Shown here one piece after another: positions 25,328 through 36,343 of a DNA stretch of 60,307 nucleotides. The notes under the pieces were generated by a model that did no database searches, was not told where the DNA came from, and was given only the letters and a program-made list of their open reading frames with translations. The first letter of the stretch is position 1; the number at the start of each line of letters is the position of its first letter. The position numbers and the translations under genes are program-made. Source of the DNA: Phocaeicola paurosaccharolyticus JCM 15092 (lineage in GTDB: Bacteria; Bacteroidota; Bacteroidia; Bacteroidales; Bacteroidaceae); the NCBI RefSeq assembly GCF_000613805.1, contig NZ_BAJR01000022.1, positions 1 through 60,307 of the forward strand. Reading direction: 5' to 3'.

Positions 25328-26815
25328 TTATCGTGTCTCTCGGAAACCCTCCAAGTTCTCGAATTTTCTAGCCATCATCCTTGTGTAAATATTCTTAATC
25401 CATATTCTGTGAGCCAGGATAAATAGTGCACCTGTGATAAGCATTATGATATATGTTGTCTCATCAGAAAATAGTGAGGAAAGCAGAGAGTTAAATATTA
25501 TTGGGAGAAAAAGAGCGCAACAAATGACAATGGTCTGGAAGAAAGAACTGCCTCTGTTGCTTCTCATTATTGTAGCATTTAGCGCAATAGTCTTCTTGTT
25601 GTATACTGCATATTGCATCAATAAAGCAAATACCACTCCTGCTGTGAAGAGCATATAAGCAAATGCCATTAATAGGTCAATCTTTCCTTTATATACAGGT
25701 ATCATCATAAATGCGAATGGAATCAGCAATATAAAGCAGTTTACGTAGAATTTTGCAAGTAGAAGATTAAAGATAGAGGTACGTCTGCATAGCAAGCCGT
25801 CAATATAGTTGCCCTCGAAACTCATAATCTGTCCAAGTGTCATTACGCTAAGTATAGCATAATTGTAGATGCAGATAAATCTTGACATGCCTGTTCCATT
25901 ATAAACATCTGTAAAAGCTAGCACAAACGAGAAGGTAAGCATGATGATAAATCCCATACGTACCTGATGCTTTACTGCTTTGTTACGCAAGCACAGTTTA
26001 AGCTCCAGACGCATAAATTCACCAACTTCTCCATATCTGTCAAGAAATTTGAACTGAGATACTCGTTTTATATTCGAATCTTCTACCTTACCAAGCTCTT
26101 TGTACATAAGGTATATCTGCATGTATCTGTTTATTATGAATAGCAGTAAGATTACAGCTATTACACCTATAAATGCAATAATGTTACCCTGGATAAACCC
26201 TTCGCCTAGATTCATTGTAAATCGTCCGAAATAGTTTGTCTTTGGCAATAGGTCGACAGCAAGTATCGATCCATATACAGCAGCTGGCAGCAATAGGTAT
26301 ATTGTCTTCTGACGAAGAAGCGTCTTACATATCTGATACCAGTAGTTGTTCATTATGAAGAGTAACCACATGCCAAACAGATATAGTATCACTCCCCAAA
26401 AACCATATGTCTCCGGTATTGTGATGACTGCGAAAGGAAGGACCAAGAAGAACCAGAATAGGTTGAATATGCTTAATCCAGACTGAAGCAGGAAGGTATC
26501 TATCAGCTTATTCTTCTTTATAGGAAAGAGAAGATATGGCTTTATCTCTTGCGAGGTTGCCGGTTGTCCCATAAACCTAAGAAGAAAATCGGCAAACAGA
26601 AGGTAGATAATAAATTGGTTGAACACATGATAGGCTTCCATATTTTGAATGCCTTCTTTTAAACCAAGAGCCAGAGTAATTCCAATAAAAATGAGGTATG
26701 CAGCCCAAAAAGCTACCATGAAATATATAATAAACTTCGCAAAGCGGTTCCTCTCAAAAGAGGGGTTCCGCTTAGCTGCAAGTTTATCATTCTTTCTAAT
26801 TATAGATAGAAGCAT
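25328..26815 (-). CDS. ABC transporter permease, DUF5687 family
   Basis: A 495-residue polytopic membrane protein with about 10-12 hydrophobic segments (for example FIIYFMVAFWAAYLIFIG, VIAVILLLFIINRYMQI, IVICCALFLPIIF). A basic N-terminus starts MLLSIIRKNDKLAAKRNPSF. I assign DUF5687, a Bacteroidetes permease family, from overall character. It is encoded 2 bp after the M16 peptidase and directly before the matching ATPase. Confidence 0.85.
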   Translation of the reverse strand: MLLSIIRKNDKLAAKRNPSFERNRFAKFIIYFMVAFWAAYLIFIGITLALGLKEGIQNMEAYHVFNQFIIYLLFADFLLRFMGQPATSQEIKPYLLFPIKKNKLIDTFLLQSGLSIFNLFWFFLVLPFAVITIPETYGFWGVILYLFGMWLLFIMNNYWYQICKTLLRQKTIYLLLPAAVYGSILAVDLLPKTNYFGRFTMNLGEGFIQGNIIAFIGVIAVILLLFIINRYMQIYLMYKELGKVEDSNIKRVSQFKFLDRYGEVGEFMRLELKLCLRNKAVKHQVRMGFIIMLTFSFVLAFTDVYNGTGMSRFICIYNYAILSVMTLGQIMSFEGNYIDGLLCRRTSIFNLLLAKFYVNCFILLIPFAFMMIPVYKGKIDLLMAFAYMLFTAGVVFALLMQYAVYNKKTIALNATIMRSNRGSSFFQTIVICCALFLPIIFNSLLSSLFSDETTYIIMLITGALFILAHRIWIKNIYTRMMARKFENLEGFRETR

Positions 26816-26817
26816 TG

Positions 26818-29640
26818 TTATTTAACAATTTTAGTTTCGTCGGTCATGCTGACTTCAACAACATTTTTCTGTCCAATGAACGATTTAGCAAATTCTTTAA
26901 TGTCTTTTGCTGTAATGCTATTGATCAGTGTCTCGTAATTGTCGTTCATATCAGTTTTATTCCAATAGTACTCATTGATGAGATTCATCCAGTAGCTATT
27001 CTCCTTTAGATTTTCATTATGCTTTTTAAGCATGAATTCTTTAACCTTATTGAGATTAACTTCTGAAGGACCTTCTGCAACAAATTTGTTGATCTGATCG
27101 GTTACAATCTGTGTCATCTTAGTACGTCTATCTGGGTTTGTGTCAAAAGAGATCTGAAGGTAAGCCACCTCTTTAGGATATTTGCTTATCTCTCCATATG
27201 TACCAACGCCATATGTACCTCCCTCTTTTTCACGAATCTCTTCAGTATAGACAATGTCTAGAATCTGACTAAAGATGCTCATCATAACACTGTTCTTAAG
27301 AGTGTATGGTACGGCTCCGTTATACAAAACAACAACAGTTGATTTAGGAGTCTCCATCTTCTTAGAGAAGATGTTCTTGTATGCACCTTTTCGCATATCC
27401 ATCTTATTATCCTTGAAGCTCTCTTTTCTATTGATAGATGGGAGAGAAGCGATATATGTCTCGATCAATGGTTTTGCCTTTTCAATGTCAACATTACCTA
27501 CAATAATGAATGTGAAGTCGCTGGCATCTTTGTAACGGTCTTTGTACATGTTCATGATCTTGTCATAATCAATCTTGTCAACCATATCAGCTTTCATCCT
27601 TATAGAACGAGGGTGATTCTTATAGATTGCACTTCTTAATGTATCGACCAAAGCTATAGCCGGATTTGCTTCCTGGTTTTCCAAGGATGCTTTCATACGA
27701 GTCTTGAAAGATGTGAAGGCATCCATATCCTTTCTAGGAGCTGTGAAAGAGAGGTAAAGCAACTGCAACATAGACTCCATATCTTTAGGAGAGCAGTTTC
27801 CGTTTACGTTCTCTGTTGTTCCGTCAATAGAAGCGTTAAGAGATACCTTCTTTCCTGCAAGTACCTTTTCAAGGTTTGTAGGGCTGAAGTTGCCAAGTCC
27901 GCCAGCGCTAATAACTCCATTCAAGTTATTTATGTTTATGATTTCATTATCAGCGAAAAGTGAGGAACCTCCAGGACTATATGCACTGAGTAGTATCTCG
28001 TCAGCCTTGAAGTCTGTTTGCTTTATGATAACTTTTGCACCATTTGATAGTGTAAGTAAGGTAGAGCCAAAAGCACCTTTCTCAGTCTTAGTAATTTTAC
28101 CTGCAGTAGGTTTATTCTTGATAAGTGGTTCGTCAGAAACTTTGTCAACATATGGAGTGATATTCTCTTTTTTTACATTTTCTATTGCTGCAAGAACACT
28201 CTCTTTAGTAGGATATTTCATTCCCTCTTTCTCAGGCATGAAGATACATACCACACAGTTACTGTCGGTAACTAGAGTAGGAATTATACTGTTAATTGCT
28301 TCAACAGGTATGTTAGGAGCAATCTGATTCATGATTGCATACTCATTCTCGACACCTGGGATAGGTTCGTTGTCGATGAAGTGACGCACATATTTATTTA
28401 CATACTGTTCATTCTTAGTCTTTGAACGTTCGTTGTATTCCGATTCAAGGAACTTAAGGTAGTTAGCTTTTGCACGAGAATACTCTGAAGCGGTGAAGCC
28501 GAATTTTTTCATGCGTTCTATCTCTCTTGTAAGAGTAGCTATACCATTCTCAATTCCGTCTTCCTTAGTATATACAACTCCAGTGAATGCCTTTTTTGTC
28601 TTAGAGATAAGGTAGTTACCATCATCTGCACCTGCATCTATGAATGGAGGAGTAGGTGACTCTTTCAACTCACTGAGACGAGCTGTCAGCATTGTACCTG
28701 TCATATACTTCATATATTCGTAAACCATGTAGTCAAGTTTTGTCTTGGCTGAATCAGGTATAGCGTCATGTTTATATGATATATATGCTGAAGGTACTGT
28801 CTGTTCCTTATCCTTAGCTATTGCTACGATAGTCTCTTTTGTATCCGGAACAGGGAAATATTTACGTTCAGAAGGGTTTACGCGTGGTTTGATTGTAGAG
28901 AAGAGAGACTTTATTTTAGCCTCCATTTTGTCAACGTCAAAGTCTCCAACAATAACTAAGCCTTGCAAATCGGGACGATACCACTCTTTGTAATAATTTC
29001 TAAGAACCTCGTAAGGGAATTTGTCAATAACATCTATTAAGCCGATAGGTAGTCTGTTTGCATATTTACTTCCAGGGTAAGCGATAGGGAATGCTTTTTC
29101 ATACATACGTATCGTTGGTCCCTGACGTGTTCTCCACTCTTCATGAATTACACCGCGTTCATCATCAATGTCTTTATCTGTCAAACTAAGGTCGTTTGCC
29201 CAGTCATGAAGTATAAGAAGACATGAGTCTATTACGCCATCGCGTACGACAGGAACATTTGATATGTTGTAGACAGTCTCGTCTATAGAAGTATAAGCAT
29301 TAAGGTTCTCTCCGAATTTAACTCCTATGCTCTCCAAGTATTTGATTAAAGAATTTCCTGGGTAGTTTTTTGTGCCGTTGAAGCACATGTGCTCAAGAAA
29401 ATGAGCCAACCCTCTTTGATTCTCTTCTTCCAGAATAGATCCTACTTTTTGAGCTATGTAGAAATCTGCTCTCTTTTCAGGTAGTTGGTTATGACGGATG
29501 TAATAGGTCATACCATTGTCAAGCTTTCCTATTCTGACATTATTGTCAATAGGAATCGGTGGCATTTGCTGGGCGTGTGCAACCGCAAAGCAACCAGCCA
29601 GTAAGCTGGTTGCTAACATTTTTTTTACAAAATGCGTCAT
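26818..29640 (-). CDS. M16 family zinc metallopeptidase (pitrilysin-like), exported
   Basis: A 940-residue two-lobe M16 peptidase with a signal peptide (about 1-23). The inverted zinc motif is HFLEH (H80, E83, H84), and the third ligand is a downstream glutamate in DDERGVIHEEW (E161). The second inactive lobe begins about residue 510 (GSTLLTLSNGAKVIIKQTDF), with a later YGVGTYGEISKYP block. Length and order match periplasmic or outer-envelope M16B proteases of Bacteroidetes. It sits between trxB and the ABC exporter pair in one run of genes. Substrate peptides unknown. Confidence 0.93.
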   Translation of the reverse strand: MTHFVKKMLATSLLAGCFAVAHAQQMPPIPIDNNVRIGKLDNGMTYYIRHNQLPEKRADFYIAQKVGSILEEENQRGLAHFLEHMCFNGTKNYPGNSLIKYLESIGVKFGENLNAYTSIDETVYNISNVPVVRDGVIDSCLLILHDWANDLSLTDKDIDDERGVIHEEWRTRQGPTIRMYEKAFPIAYPGSKYANRLPIGLIDVIDKFPYEVLRNYYKEWYRPDLQGLVIVGDFDVDKMEAKIKSLFSTIKPRVNPSERKYFPVPDTKETIVAIAKDKEQTVPSAYISYKHDAIPDSAKTKLDYMVYEYMKYMTGTMLTARLSELKESPTPPFIDAGADDGNYLISKTKKAFTGVVYTKEDGIENGIATLTREIERMKKFGFTASEYSRAKANYLKFLESEYNERSKTKNEQYVNKYVRHFIDNEPIPGVENEYAIMNQIAPNIPVEAINSIIPTLVTDSNCVVCIFMPEKEGMKYPTKESVLAAIENVKKENITPYVDKVSDEPLIKNKPTAGKITKTEKGAFGSTLLTLSNGAKVIIKQTDFKADEILLSAYSPGGSSLFADNEIININNLNGVISAGGLGNFSPTNLEKVLAGKKVSLNASIDGTTENVNGNCSPKDMESMLQLLYLSFTAPRKDMDAFTSFKTRMKASLENQEANPAIALVDTLRSAIYKNHPRSIRMKADMVDKIDYDKIMNMYKDRYKDASDFTFIIVGNVDIEKAKPLIETYIASLPSINRKESFKDNKMDMRKGAYKNIFSKKMETPKSTVVVLYNGAVPYTLKNSVMMSIFSQILDIVYTEEIREKEGGTYGVGTYGEISKYPKEVAYLQISFDTNPDRRTKMTQIVTDQINKFVAEGPSEVNLNKVKEFMLKKHNENLKENSYWMNLINEYYWNKTDMNDNYETLINSITAKDIKEFAKSFIGQKNVVEVSMTDETKIVK

Positions 29641-29663
29641 TTGTTGTTATTAAAATAATTAAA

Positions 29664-30602
<939 letters not shown>

Positions 30603-30682
30603 ATGTTATATTAGTTGTTTTACTGTCAATTAAACAATTAGCTTAATTTAAAGTGTGTAGATTCTTAATGTCTTTGATAGAG

Positions 30683-31288
30683 TTATCTTAAATCGATAAC
30701 TTCTGCATTAGGATATTTGTTCTTGTTGAAGCGAAATTGAGAGTCGTTAAGATTAAGTCGGTTGTTGTAAGAGGTAACCTGAAAAGTGTTTTCCCTGTTA
30801 TTCCTATCCTTAACTTTAATCATTAATGGCTGACTGTTGGTTGTTATAAGTATAGTAATGCTGGATATATTATCTCTTTTTTGTGGTGTCAGCACAACCT
30901 CGTTGACTTTTTTACCATTGATGGTTTTCTGTCCAACATATTTATAGTTGAATCCTTTTTTATAAGATGATAATAGATAGTAAGGATTCACGCTCTGAAG
31001 ATCTTCTGAAGTAGGAGTACTCACATTAACTTCTTCGTTGCCTGCCACATAGCTCCACTGAGTCTTTCCGTCAAACCAAGTATCTATCTCATTCGAGTTG
31101 AGATAAAACTTGTTCTTTTTCATAAGAAGTTCTCCACTTTGTGTCCCCTTGAATGTAAGTCTAATACCGTTCGATGAGCTAATAGCAGAGAAGGTCTTGT
31201 CAAGAATCTGCTTTGCCTGTCTGTCATTCTGAGAGAATAGAGATAGCGAAAAAGCAGATATTGTAATTAGTAATAAAAGTCTTCTCAT
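30683..31288 (-). CDS. LolA-like periplasmic lipoprotein carrier
   Basis: A 201-residue exported protein, signal peptide 1-19 (MRRLLLLITISAFSLSLFS). The mature part fits the LolA fold: KQILDKTFSAISSSNGIRLTF, YLNSNEIDTWFDGKTQWSYV and VNPYYLLSSYKKGF. Such proteins ferry lipoproteins from the inner to the outer membrane. 12 bp after ftsK, the usual Bacteroidetes neighbour. It could be a LolA paralogue with a narrower role. Confidence 0.85.
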   Translation of the reverse strand: MRRLLLLITISAFSLSLFSQNDRQAKQILDKTFSAISSSNGIRLTFKGTQSGELLMKKNKFYLNSNEIDTWFDGKTQWSYVAGNEEVNVSTPTSEDLQSVNPYYLLSSYKKGFNYKYVGQKTINGKKVNEVVLTPQKRDNISSITILITTNSQPLMIKVKDRNNRENTFQVTSYNNRLNLNDSQFRFNKNKYPNAEVIDLR

Positions 31289-31300
31289 ATTAAATAAAAT

Positions 31301-33790
31301 TTATTGTTGTAAGTTACTTAATCTCATCTGTAAATCAGTCTCATCAACGCAGAGTACCTCTCTGGCTTTGCTTCCCTGAGTAGGCCCAACAATGCCTGCT
31401 CTTTCAAGCTGGTCCATAATTCTACCTGCACGGTTATATCCAATAGAGAACTTTCTCTGTATGAGTGATGTTGAACCTTGCTGATGAATAACTATCAGTC
31501 TGGCTGCATCCTCGAACATAGGGTCAAGTCTGTTCATGTCAATATCTCCGAGAGTACTTTCACTCTCTTCGCCAACATACTCAGGGAGCATGAATGCTGA
31601 TGTATATCCCTGTTGTTTGCTGATATAGTTTGTTATATTCTCAACCTCAGGGGTATCAACGAAGGCACACTGTACACGTACCGGGTCATTACCCTGTAGA
31701 TAAAGCATATCTCCCTTACCAATAAGCTGCTGGGCACCAGAGCGGTCAAGGATAGTTCGTGAGTCCATCATTGCAGCTACACGAAACGCAATTCTGGCAG
31801 GGAAGTTGGCCTTTATAGTACCTGTTATGATATTTGTTGTAGGTCTCTGAGTTGCGATGATAGCATGAATACCGATAGCACGTGCAAGCTGTGCAATACG
31901 GCATATAGGCAACTCAATCTCTTTGCCTGCTGTCATGATAAGGTCACCGAACTCATCGATAATAATTACTATATATGGCATGAATCTATGTCCTTTTTCA
32001 GGATTCAGCTTCCTGCTTATAAACTTGGCATTATACTCTTTTATGTTACGGCAGCCTGCTTTACGTAGAAGGTCATATCTAGTATCCATCTCACTACATA
32101 GTGAGTTGAGGGTCTGAACTACCTTAGTAACATCGGTGATGATAGCATCATCTCCGTCAGGTAACTTAGCAAGGAAATGTCTCTCTATAGGTGCATATAC
32201 AGAGAACTCCACTTTCTTAGGGTCGATGATTACGAACTTAAGTTCAGCAGGGTGTTTCTTGTACAGCAGTGATGTAACTATAGCATTAAGACCAACAGAT
32301 TTACCCTGTCCTGTAGCACCGGCAACAAGCATGTGAGGAGCTTTTGTTAGGTCTACCATGAAAACATCATTGGTGATTGTCTTTCCAAGTGCAACGGGAA
32401 GGTCGTATGTTGTCTCCTGGAACTTCTTGCTGTTTATAATGGAACGCATAGAGACAATCTTAGGATTCGCATTTGGAACCTCAATACCTATAGTACCTTT
32501 TCCGGGAATAGGTGCAATGATACGGATACCCAATGCAGAGAGGCTAAGTGCTATGTCATCTTCAAGATTTCTGATTTTTGAGATACGTACTCCTTCAGCA
32601 GGAGTAATCTCATACAACGTAATTGTAGGACCTACACTTGCTTTAATAGAGCTTATCTCGATACCGAAACTTCTAAGGACATTGATGATTCTGTCTTTAT
32701 TGGCATTCTGCTCCTCCATGTCAATATTTGGTCCCTGGTCATCATAACTCTTTAGAAGATCAATAGTTGGATACTTATAGTTCTCCAAATCCAATTTTGG
32801 GTTGTATGGAGATAAAACAGGTCCGTTGTACTCTTTGTCATCATCATTATTCTGACTCTCTACTGTAAATGATAGCTCTTCGTCATCAACATCTCCATCG
32901 CTGTCTACGCTCTTCTTTATAACAGCTTCACCATTTTGATGTGCTAAGTGAGGCATAGAAAAAGAGATATCTGAAGATTTTTCATTCAAGTCATTATTAA
33001 TGCCACTTTGATCATTTATAATTGGATCTATTGGTGAGTTGTCCTCTTTCTCATTGTCCAATTCAAAGTTTACATGTATAGGCTTTGGATCTTCAGTTTC
33101 AATATCTTCAGAGTCGCTGTAATGATTTACTTCATTATCATCATCAAAAGCACTTTTAGTTGAACTGAACTGAGGATGAACTATTTTGCGGATGATGTTT
33201 ATTGTCTCTTTGCTTATATATATAAAAAGTAGGATTGCTGTTGTTAGGAGTAGCAATAGCAGCCCGGGTACACCAATTTGAGATATGAACCATCTGCTTA
33301 CATTGTATCCATGAAGACCTCCCGGATATATAAAACTATCAGGAATAAGTCCGTCGAAAGCAAAACCTAAAGTTATAGAGAACCAGATAAGTAGTATTGC
33401 GCATGTCATGAACCACTTCCACACTCTTACTTTGTATGCTTTCATGAGTTTCATACCCACGGCAGCAAGGAAAAGTATTATGAAATATGAAGCAATACCA
33501 AAACATTGATTTATCAGTGTCTCGGCAAGAATGGCACCACGTGCTCCTGCATAGTTCTTTATATGATTTGTCGTTTGTAGGAGTTCGCCGTTTTCCTGAT
33601 TGTAAATTATGCTTTGGTCTGCAGCACCAGTGAAGAAGAATGATGTAAAGGCCAGCAGCATATAAACCGCTAATATTATGCAAATAAGCCCGATAACGAA
33701 ATGTGTTGTCTCATTTTTGAAAAATCCTGAAATCTTATTGGGTGTATTGTCTAAAGTGGGTTTATCTTTATCTGCTTTTTTTCTTGCCAT
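31301..33790 (-). CDS. ftsK: DNA translocase FtsK
   Basis: An 829-residue FtsK/SpoIIIE-type translocase that clears the chromosome terminus at the division septum. N-terminal hydrophobic segments span about 30-195. An acidic linker (about 210-330) is rich in Asp/Glu/Asn. The motor contains Walker A GATGQGKS (491-498), Walker B IIIDEFGDLIM and the IATQRPTTNIITG loop. A C-terminal gamma winged helix follows (STSLIQRKFSIGYNRAGRIM, QLERAGIVGP). Head of a seven-gene same-strand run with gaps of 2-80 bp. Confidence 0.97.
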   Translation of the reverse strand: MARKKADKDKPTLDNTPNKISGFFKNETTHFVIGLICIILAVYMLLAFTSFFFTGAADQSIIYNQENGELLQTTNHIKNYAGARGAILAETLINQCFGIASYFIILFLAAVGMKLMKAYKVRVWKWFMTCAILLIWFSITLGFAFDGLIPDSFIYPGGLHGYNVSRWFISQIGVPGLLLLLLTTAILLFIYISKETINIIRKIVHPQFSSTKSAFDDDNEVNHYSDSEDIETEDPKPIHVNFELDNEKEDNSPIDPIINDQSGINNDLNEKSSDISFSMPHLAHQNGEAVIKKSVDSDGDVDDEELSFTVESQNNDDDKEYNGPVLSPYNPKLDLENYKYPTIDLLKSYDDQGPNIDMEEQNANKDRIINVLRSFGIEISSIKASVGPTITLYEITPAEGVRISKIRNLEDDIALSLSALGIRIIAPIPGKGTIGIEVPNANPKIVSMRSIINSKKFQETTYDLPVALGKTITNDVFMVDLTKAPHMLVAGATGQGKSVGLNAIVTSLLYKKHPAELKFVIIDPKKVEFSVYAPIERHFLAKLPDGDDAIITDVTKVVQTLNSLCSEMDTRYDLLRKAGCRNIKEYNAKFISRKLNPEKGHRFMPYIVIIIDEFGDLIMTAGKEIELPICRIAQLARAIGIHAIIATQRPTTNIITGTIKANFPARIAFRVAAMMDSRTILDRSGAQQLIGKGDMLYLQGNDPVRVQCAFVDTPEVENITNYISKQQGYTSAFMLPEYVGEESESTLGDIDMNRLDPMFEDAARLIVIHQQGSTSLIQRKFSIGYNRAGRIMDQLERAGIVGPTQGSKAREVLCVDETDLQMRLSNLQQ

Positions 33791-33825
33791 ATAAATTTTG
33801 ACTTTTAGGAATTTACATTATTTCG

Positions 33826-33833
33826 CAAATGTA
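33826..33833 (-). promoter_or_regulatory. -7 element for the ftsK run
   Basis: Minus strand reads TACATTTG, 35 bp upstream of the ftsK ATG. Confidence 0.55.
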
Positions 33834-33877
33834 CACGAAAATGATTAATTGTAAGAGCAAAGATTACCTTTTTTTCT

Positions 33878-33885
33878 TACCTTTG
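33878..33885 (+). promoter_or_regulatory. -7 element for the DUF5063 gene
   Basis: TACCTTTG, 26 bp before the ATG at 33912, divergent from the ftsK promoter. Confidence 0.55.
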
Positions 33886-33911
33886 CAAATCAAATTCATA
33901 ATTTATTGAAT

Positions 33912-34472
33912 ATGGAAAGTCAAGTGATTTTTGATAAGAATTCTGTAGAGTTTGTGACTGTTGCGGCTGAATATTGTGTCTTTATTGAGAGAAATGATAT
34001 TCAAGATTCAAAAGAGTTTGTAGACGTAGCTATAAAGATACTTCCACTTCTTTATCTTAAGGCATTATTAATTCCGAAATGTGAACAGATTGGAGAATAT
34101 GATCCTGAGACTTTTGTCACAGAAGATGACTATGAATTTGTTAGGACAAAAATAAATGGTATCCTTGCTCATAAAGATGATTATCTAGAGGTGTTCATGG
34201 AAGATATGAAGTATAGTGATACCCCAATAAAAAGAACTATCTCCGAAGATTTGGCAGATATATATCAAGACCTGAAGGACTTTATAAGTGTATTCCAGAT
34301 AGGTTTTAATATAACTATGAATGACTCTCTGTTTTTATGTAAAGAGCATTTTGCTGATTTTTGGGGACAGAGACTGGTAAATGCACTTAAAGCTCTACAC
34401 GATATAAAATATGGTAGAATTGATGATGATGATGAATACTTGTGTGAGGATGAAGAAAATGACATATTATGA
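33912..34472 (+). CDS. DUF5063 family protein
   Basis: A 186-residue acidic cytoplasmic protein, starting MESQVIFDKNSVEFV at the ATG at 33912; the frame begins at a TTG two codons earlier. All-helical appearance with YCVFIERNDIQDSKEF and ISEDLADIYQDLKDFI segments, ending in an Asp/Glu-rich tail (DDDDEYLCEDEENDIL). No catalytic motif. The DUF5063 assignment is by recall of Bacteroidales proteins encoded beside a DEDDy exonuclease, the arrangement here. Its stop overlaps the next start by 4 bp (ATGA). Confidence 0.78.
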   Translation: MESQVIFDKNSVEFVTVAAEYCVFIERNDIQDSKEFVDVAIKILPLLYLKALLIPKCEQIGEYDPETFVTEDDYEFVRTKINGILAHKDDYLEVFMEDMKYSDTPIKRTISEDLADIYQDLKDFISVFQIGFNITMNDSLFLCKEHFADFWGQRLVNALKALHDIKYGRIDDDDEYLCEDEENDIL

Positions 34473-35128
34473 GGGAACTAAAAAACAAGATAAGTAAAAC
34501 TGAAATATCTAAAATGGAAAAAGTTGTCTTTCCTGGTAGGGTATTCGTTATCTATACTCAGGAAGCAGCAATAAAGGCAGTTGATTATTTAAATATGCAA
34601 AGCTGTGTTGGAGTAGACACAGAGACAAGGCCATCTTTTAAGAAAGGGACTATGTATAAAGTCTCTTTGCTCCAGATATCAACATTGGATACTTGCTTTT
34701 TGTTTCGTCTCAATCTGATTGGCATGCCTAAGGAGTTGGAAGAATTTCTTATTGGGGATGTACTAAAAATCGGATTATCACTGAAAGATGATTTCAACTC
34801 ACTGAAAAAGAGAAAATCGGTGAAAACTGATCTTGGCAACTGGATAGAACTGCAGGATTATGCTCCTAAATTTGGAATCGAGGATAAAAGTTTACAGAAG
34901 CTCTTTGCAAATCTATTCGGACAAAAAATTTCTAAATCGCAGAGACTATCAAACTGGGAGGCTGAGTCATTAAGTGACGGTCAACAACTATATGCAGCAA
35001 CGGATGCTTGGGCATGTGTCAAGATATACAACATGTTGCAGGAACTCGAGAAGAGTGGTGATTATGTAACTGTACAAAACGAATTAATAAATACAAATAT
35101 AGATGGTTTACAAAAAAATATTTCTTAA
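34469..35128 (+). CDS. 3'-5' exonuclease, DEDDy (RNase D/WRN type)
   Basis: A 219-residue exonuclease domain protein. DEDD motifs: VGVDTETRP (first Asp-x-Glu), KIGLSLKDDFNSLKK (second, LxxDxxxL), and YAATDAWACVKIY (Tyr-x3-Asp of the DEDDy type). No HRDC domain, so it is shorter than RNase D. It could act on DNA or RNA ends. It overlaps the DUF5063 gene by 4 bp and the following methyltransferase gene by 26 bp, so the three genes are tightly coupled. Confidence 0.9.
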   Translation: MRELKNKISKTEISKMEKVVFPGRVFVIYTQEAAIKAVDYLNMQSCVGVDTETRPSFKKGTMYKVSLLQISTLDTCFLFRLNLIGMPKELEEFLIGDVLKIGLSLKDDFNSLKKRKSVKTDLGNWIELQDYAPKFGIEDKSLQKLFANLFGQKISKSQRLSNWEAESLSDGQQLYAATDAWACVKIYNMLQELEKSGDYVTVQNELINTNIDGLQKNIS

Positions 35129-36287
35129 ACCCGGTAAGGAAGAGTCATTGAAAAGATTTCATCCATGGGTGTTTTCGGGTGCGATTGCACGCATAGAGGG
35201 TGAATGTGAAGAGGGAGAAATAGTAGACATATATAGTTCAAAGAAAGAATTTATTGCTTGTGGTCACTTTCAGGTTGGCAGTATAGCTGTACGTGTGCTT
35301 ACTTTCAATCAGGAGGTTATAGATAACTCTTTTTGGAAACGTCGCTTAGAGGTTGCTTACGATCTTCGCAAGGCACTGGGGGTTGCCGAAAATCCTATAA
35401 ACAATACTTATCGTCTGGTACATGGTGAGGGTGATAACTTACCCGGCCTTGTTATAGACATATACGGCAAAACTGCTGTTATGCAGGCACATTCTGTAGG
35501 TATGCATGAGAACAGAATGGACATTGTCGAAGCACTCTCAGAGGTGATGGATGGTATTGTTGAGAATATATACTATAAGTCGGAAACAACTCTTCCTTTC
35601 AAGGCTGAGTTAGGTCAGGAGAATGGTTTTATAAAAGGTGGAAGCTCGGAGAATGTTGCAATGGAGTATGGCCTGAAGTTCCATGTTGACTGGCTGAAAG
35701 GTCAGAAGACAGGTTTCTTTGTTGACCAACGTGAAAACAGACATCTATTGGAGCATTTTGCAAAAGGACGTAGTGTGTTGAACATGTTCTGCTATACAGG
35801 AGGTTTCTCATTCTACGCAATGCGCGGAGGTGCTAAACTGGTGCATTCAGTAGACAGCTCTGCAAAGGCTATCGACCTTACCAACCTGAATGTAGAACTT
35901 AATTTCCCAGGTGATCCTCGTCATAAGGCTTTTGCTGAAGACGCATTCAAATATCTTGATCAGATGGGTGACCAGTATGACTTGATAATACTTGACCCTC
36001 CTGCATTTGCAAAACATAAAGATGCTCTTCGCAATGCGTTAAGAGGTTATACAAAGCTTAATGCAAAGGCATTCGAGAAGATTAAACCGGGAGGAATTCT
36101 ATTTACATTCTCCTGTTCTCAGGTGGTAAGCAAGGAGAATTTCAGAAATGCTATCTTCACAGCTGCCGCACAGTCTGGAAGAAGTGTGAAAATATTACAC
36201 CAGCTAACTCAACCAGGAGATCATCCTGTAAATATTTATCATCCGGAAGGGGAATATCTTAAGGGACTTGTGCTCTATGTTGAATAA
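35103..36287 (+). CDS. rlmI: Class I SAM-dependent rRNA methyltransferase, RlmI-like
   Basis: A 394-residue protein with an N-terminal PUA domain (about 1-75, HPWVFSGAIARIEGE), a central linker and a C-terminal Rossmann methyltransferase. Visible: GQKTGFFVDQRENR, SAM-site VLNMFCYTGGFSFYAMRGGA, and catalytic LDPPAFAKHK. The cysteine in FSCSQVV fits m5C chemistry. By similarity it methylates 23S rRNA at the position of E. coli C1962. Starts inside the exonuclease gene (26-bp overlap). Confidence 0.92.
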   Translation: MVYKKIFLKPGKEESLKRFHPWVFSGAIARIEGECEEGEIVDIYSSKKEFIACGHFQVGSIAVRVLTFNQEVIDNSFWKRRLEVAYDLRKALGVAENPINNTYRLVHGEGDNLPGLVIDIYGKTAVMQAHSVGMHENRMDIVEALSEVMDGIVENIYYKSETTLPFKAELGQENGFIKGGSSENVAMEYGLKFHVDWLKGQKTGFFVDQRENRHLLEHFAKGRSVLNMFCYTGGFSFYAMRGGAKLVHSVDSSAKAIDLTNLNVELNFPGDPRHKAFAEDAFKYLDQMGDQYDLIILDPPAFAKHKDALRNALRGYTKLNAKAFEKIKPGGILFTFSCSQVVSKENFRNAIFTAAAQSGRSVKILHQLTQPGDHPVNIYHPEGEYLKGLVLYVE

Positions 36288-36343
36288 AAGTAAAGTTCAT
36301 TTAAAAAAGATTATAGATTAAATGCTATATACCATAAATAACC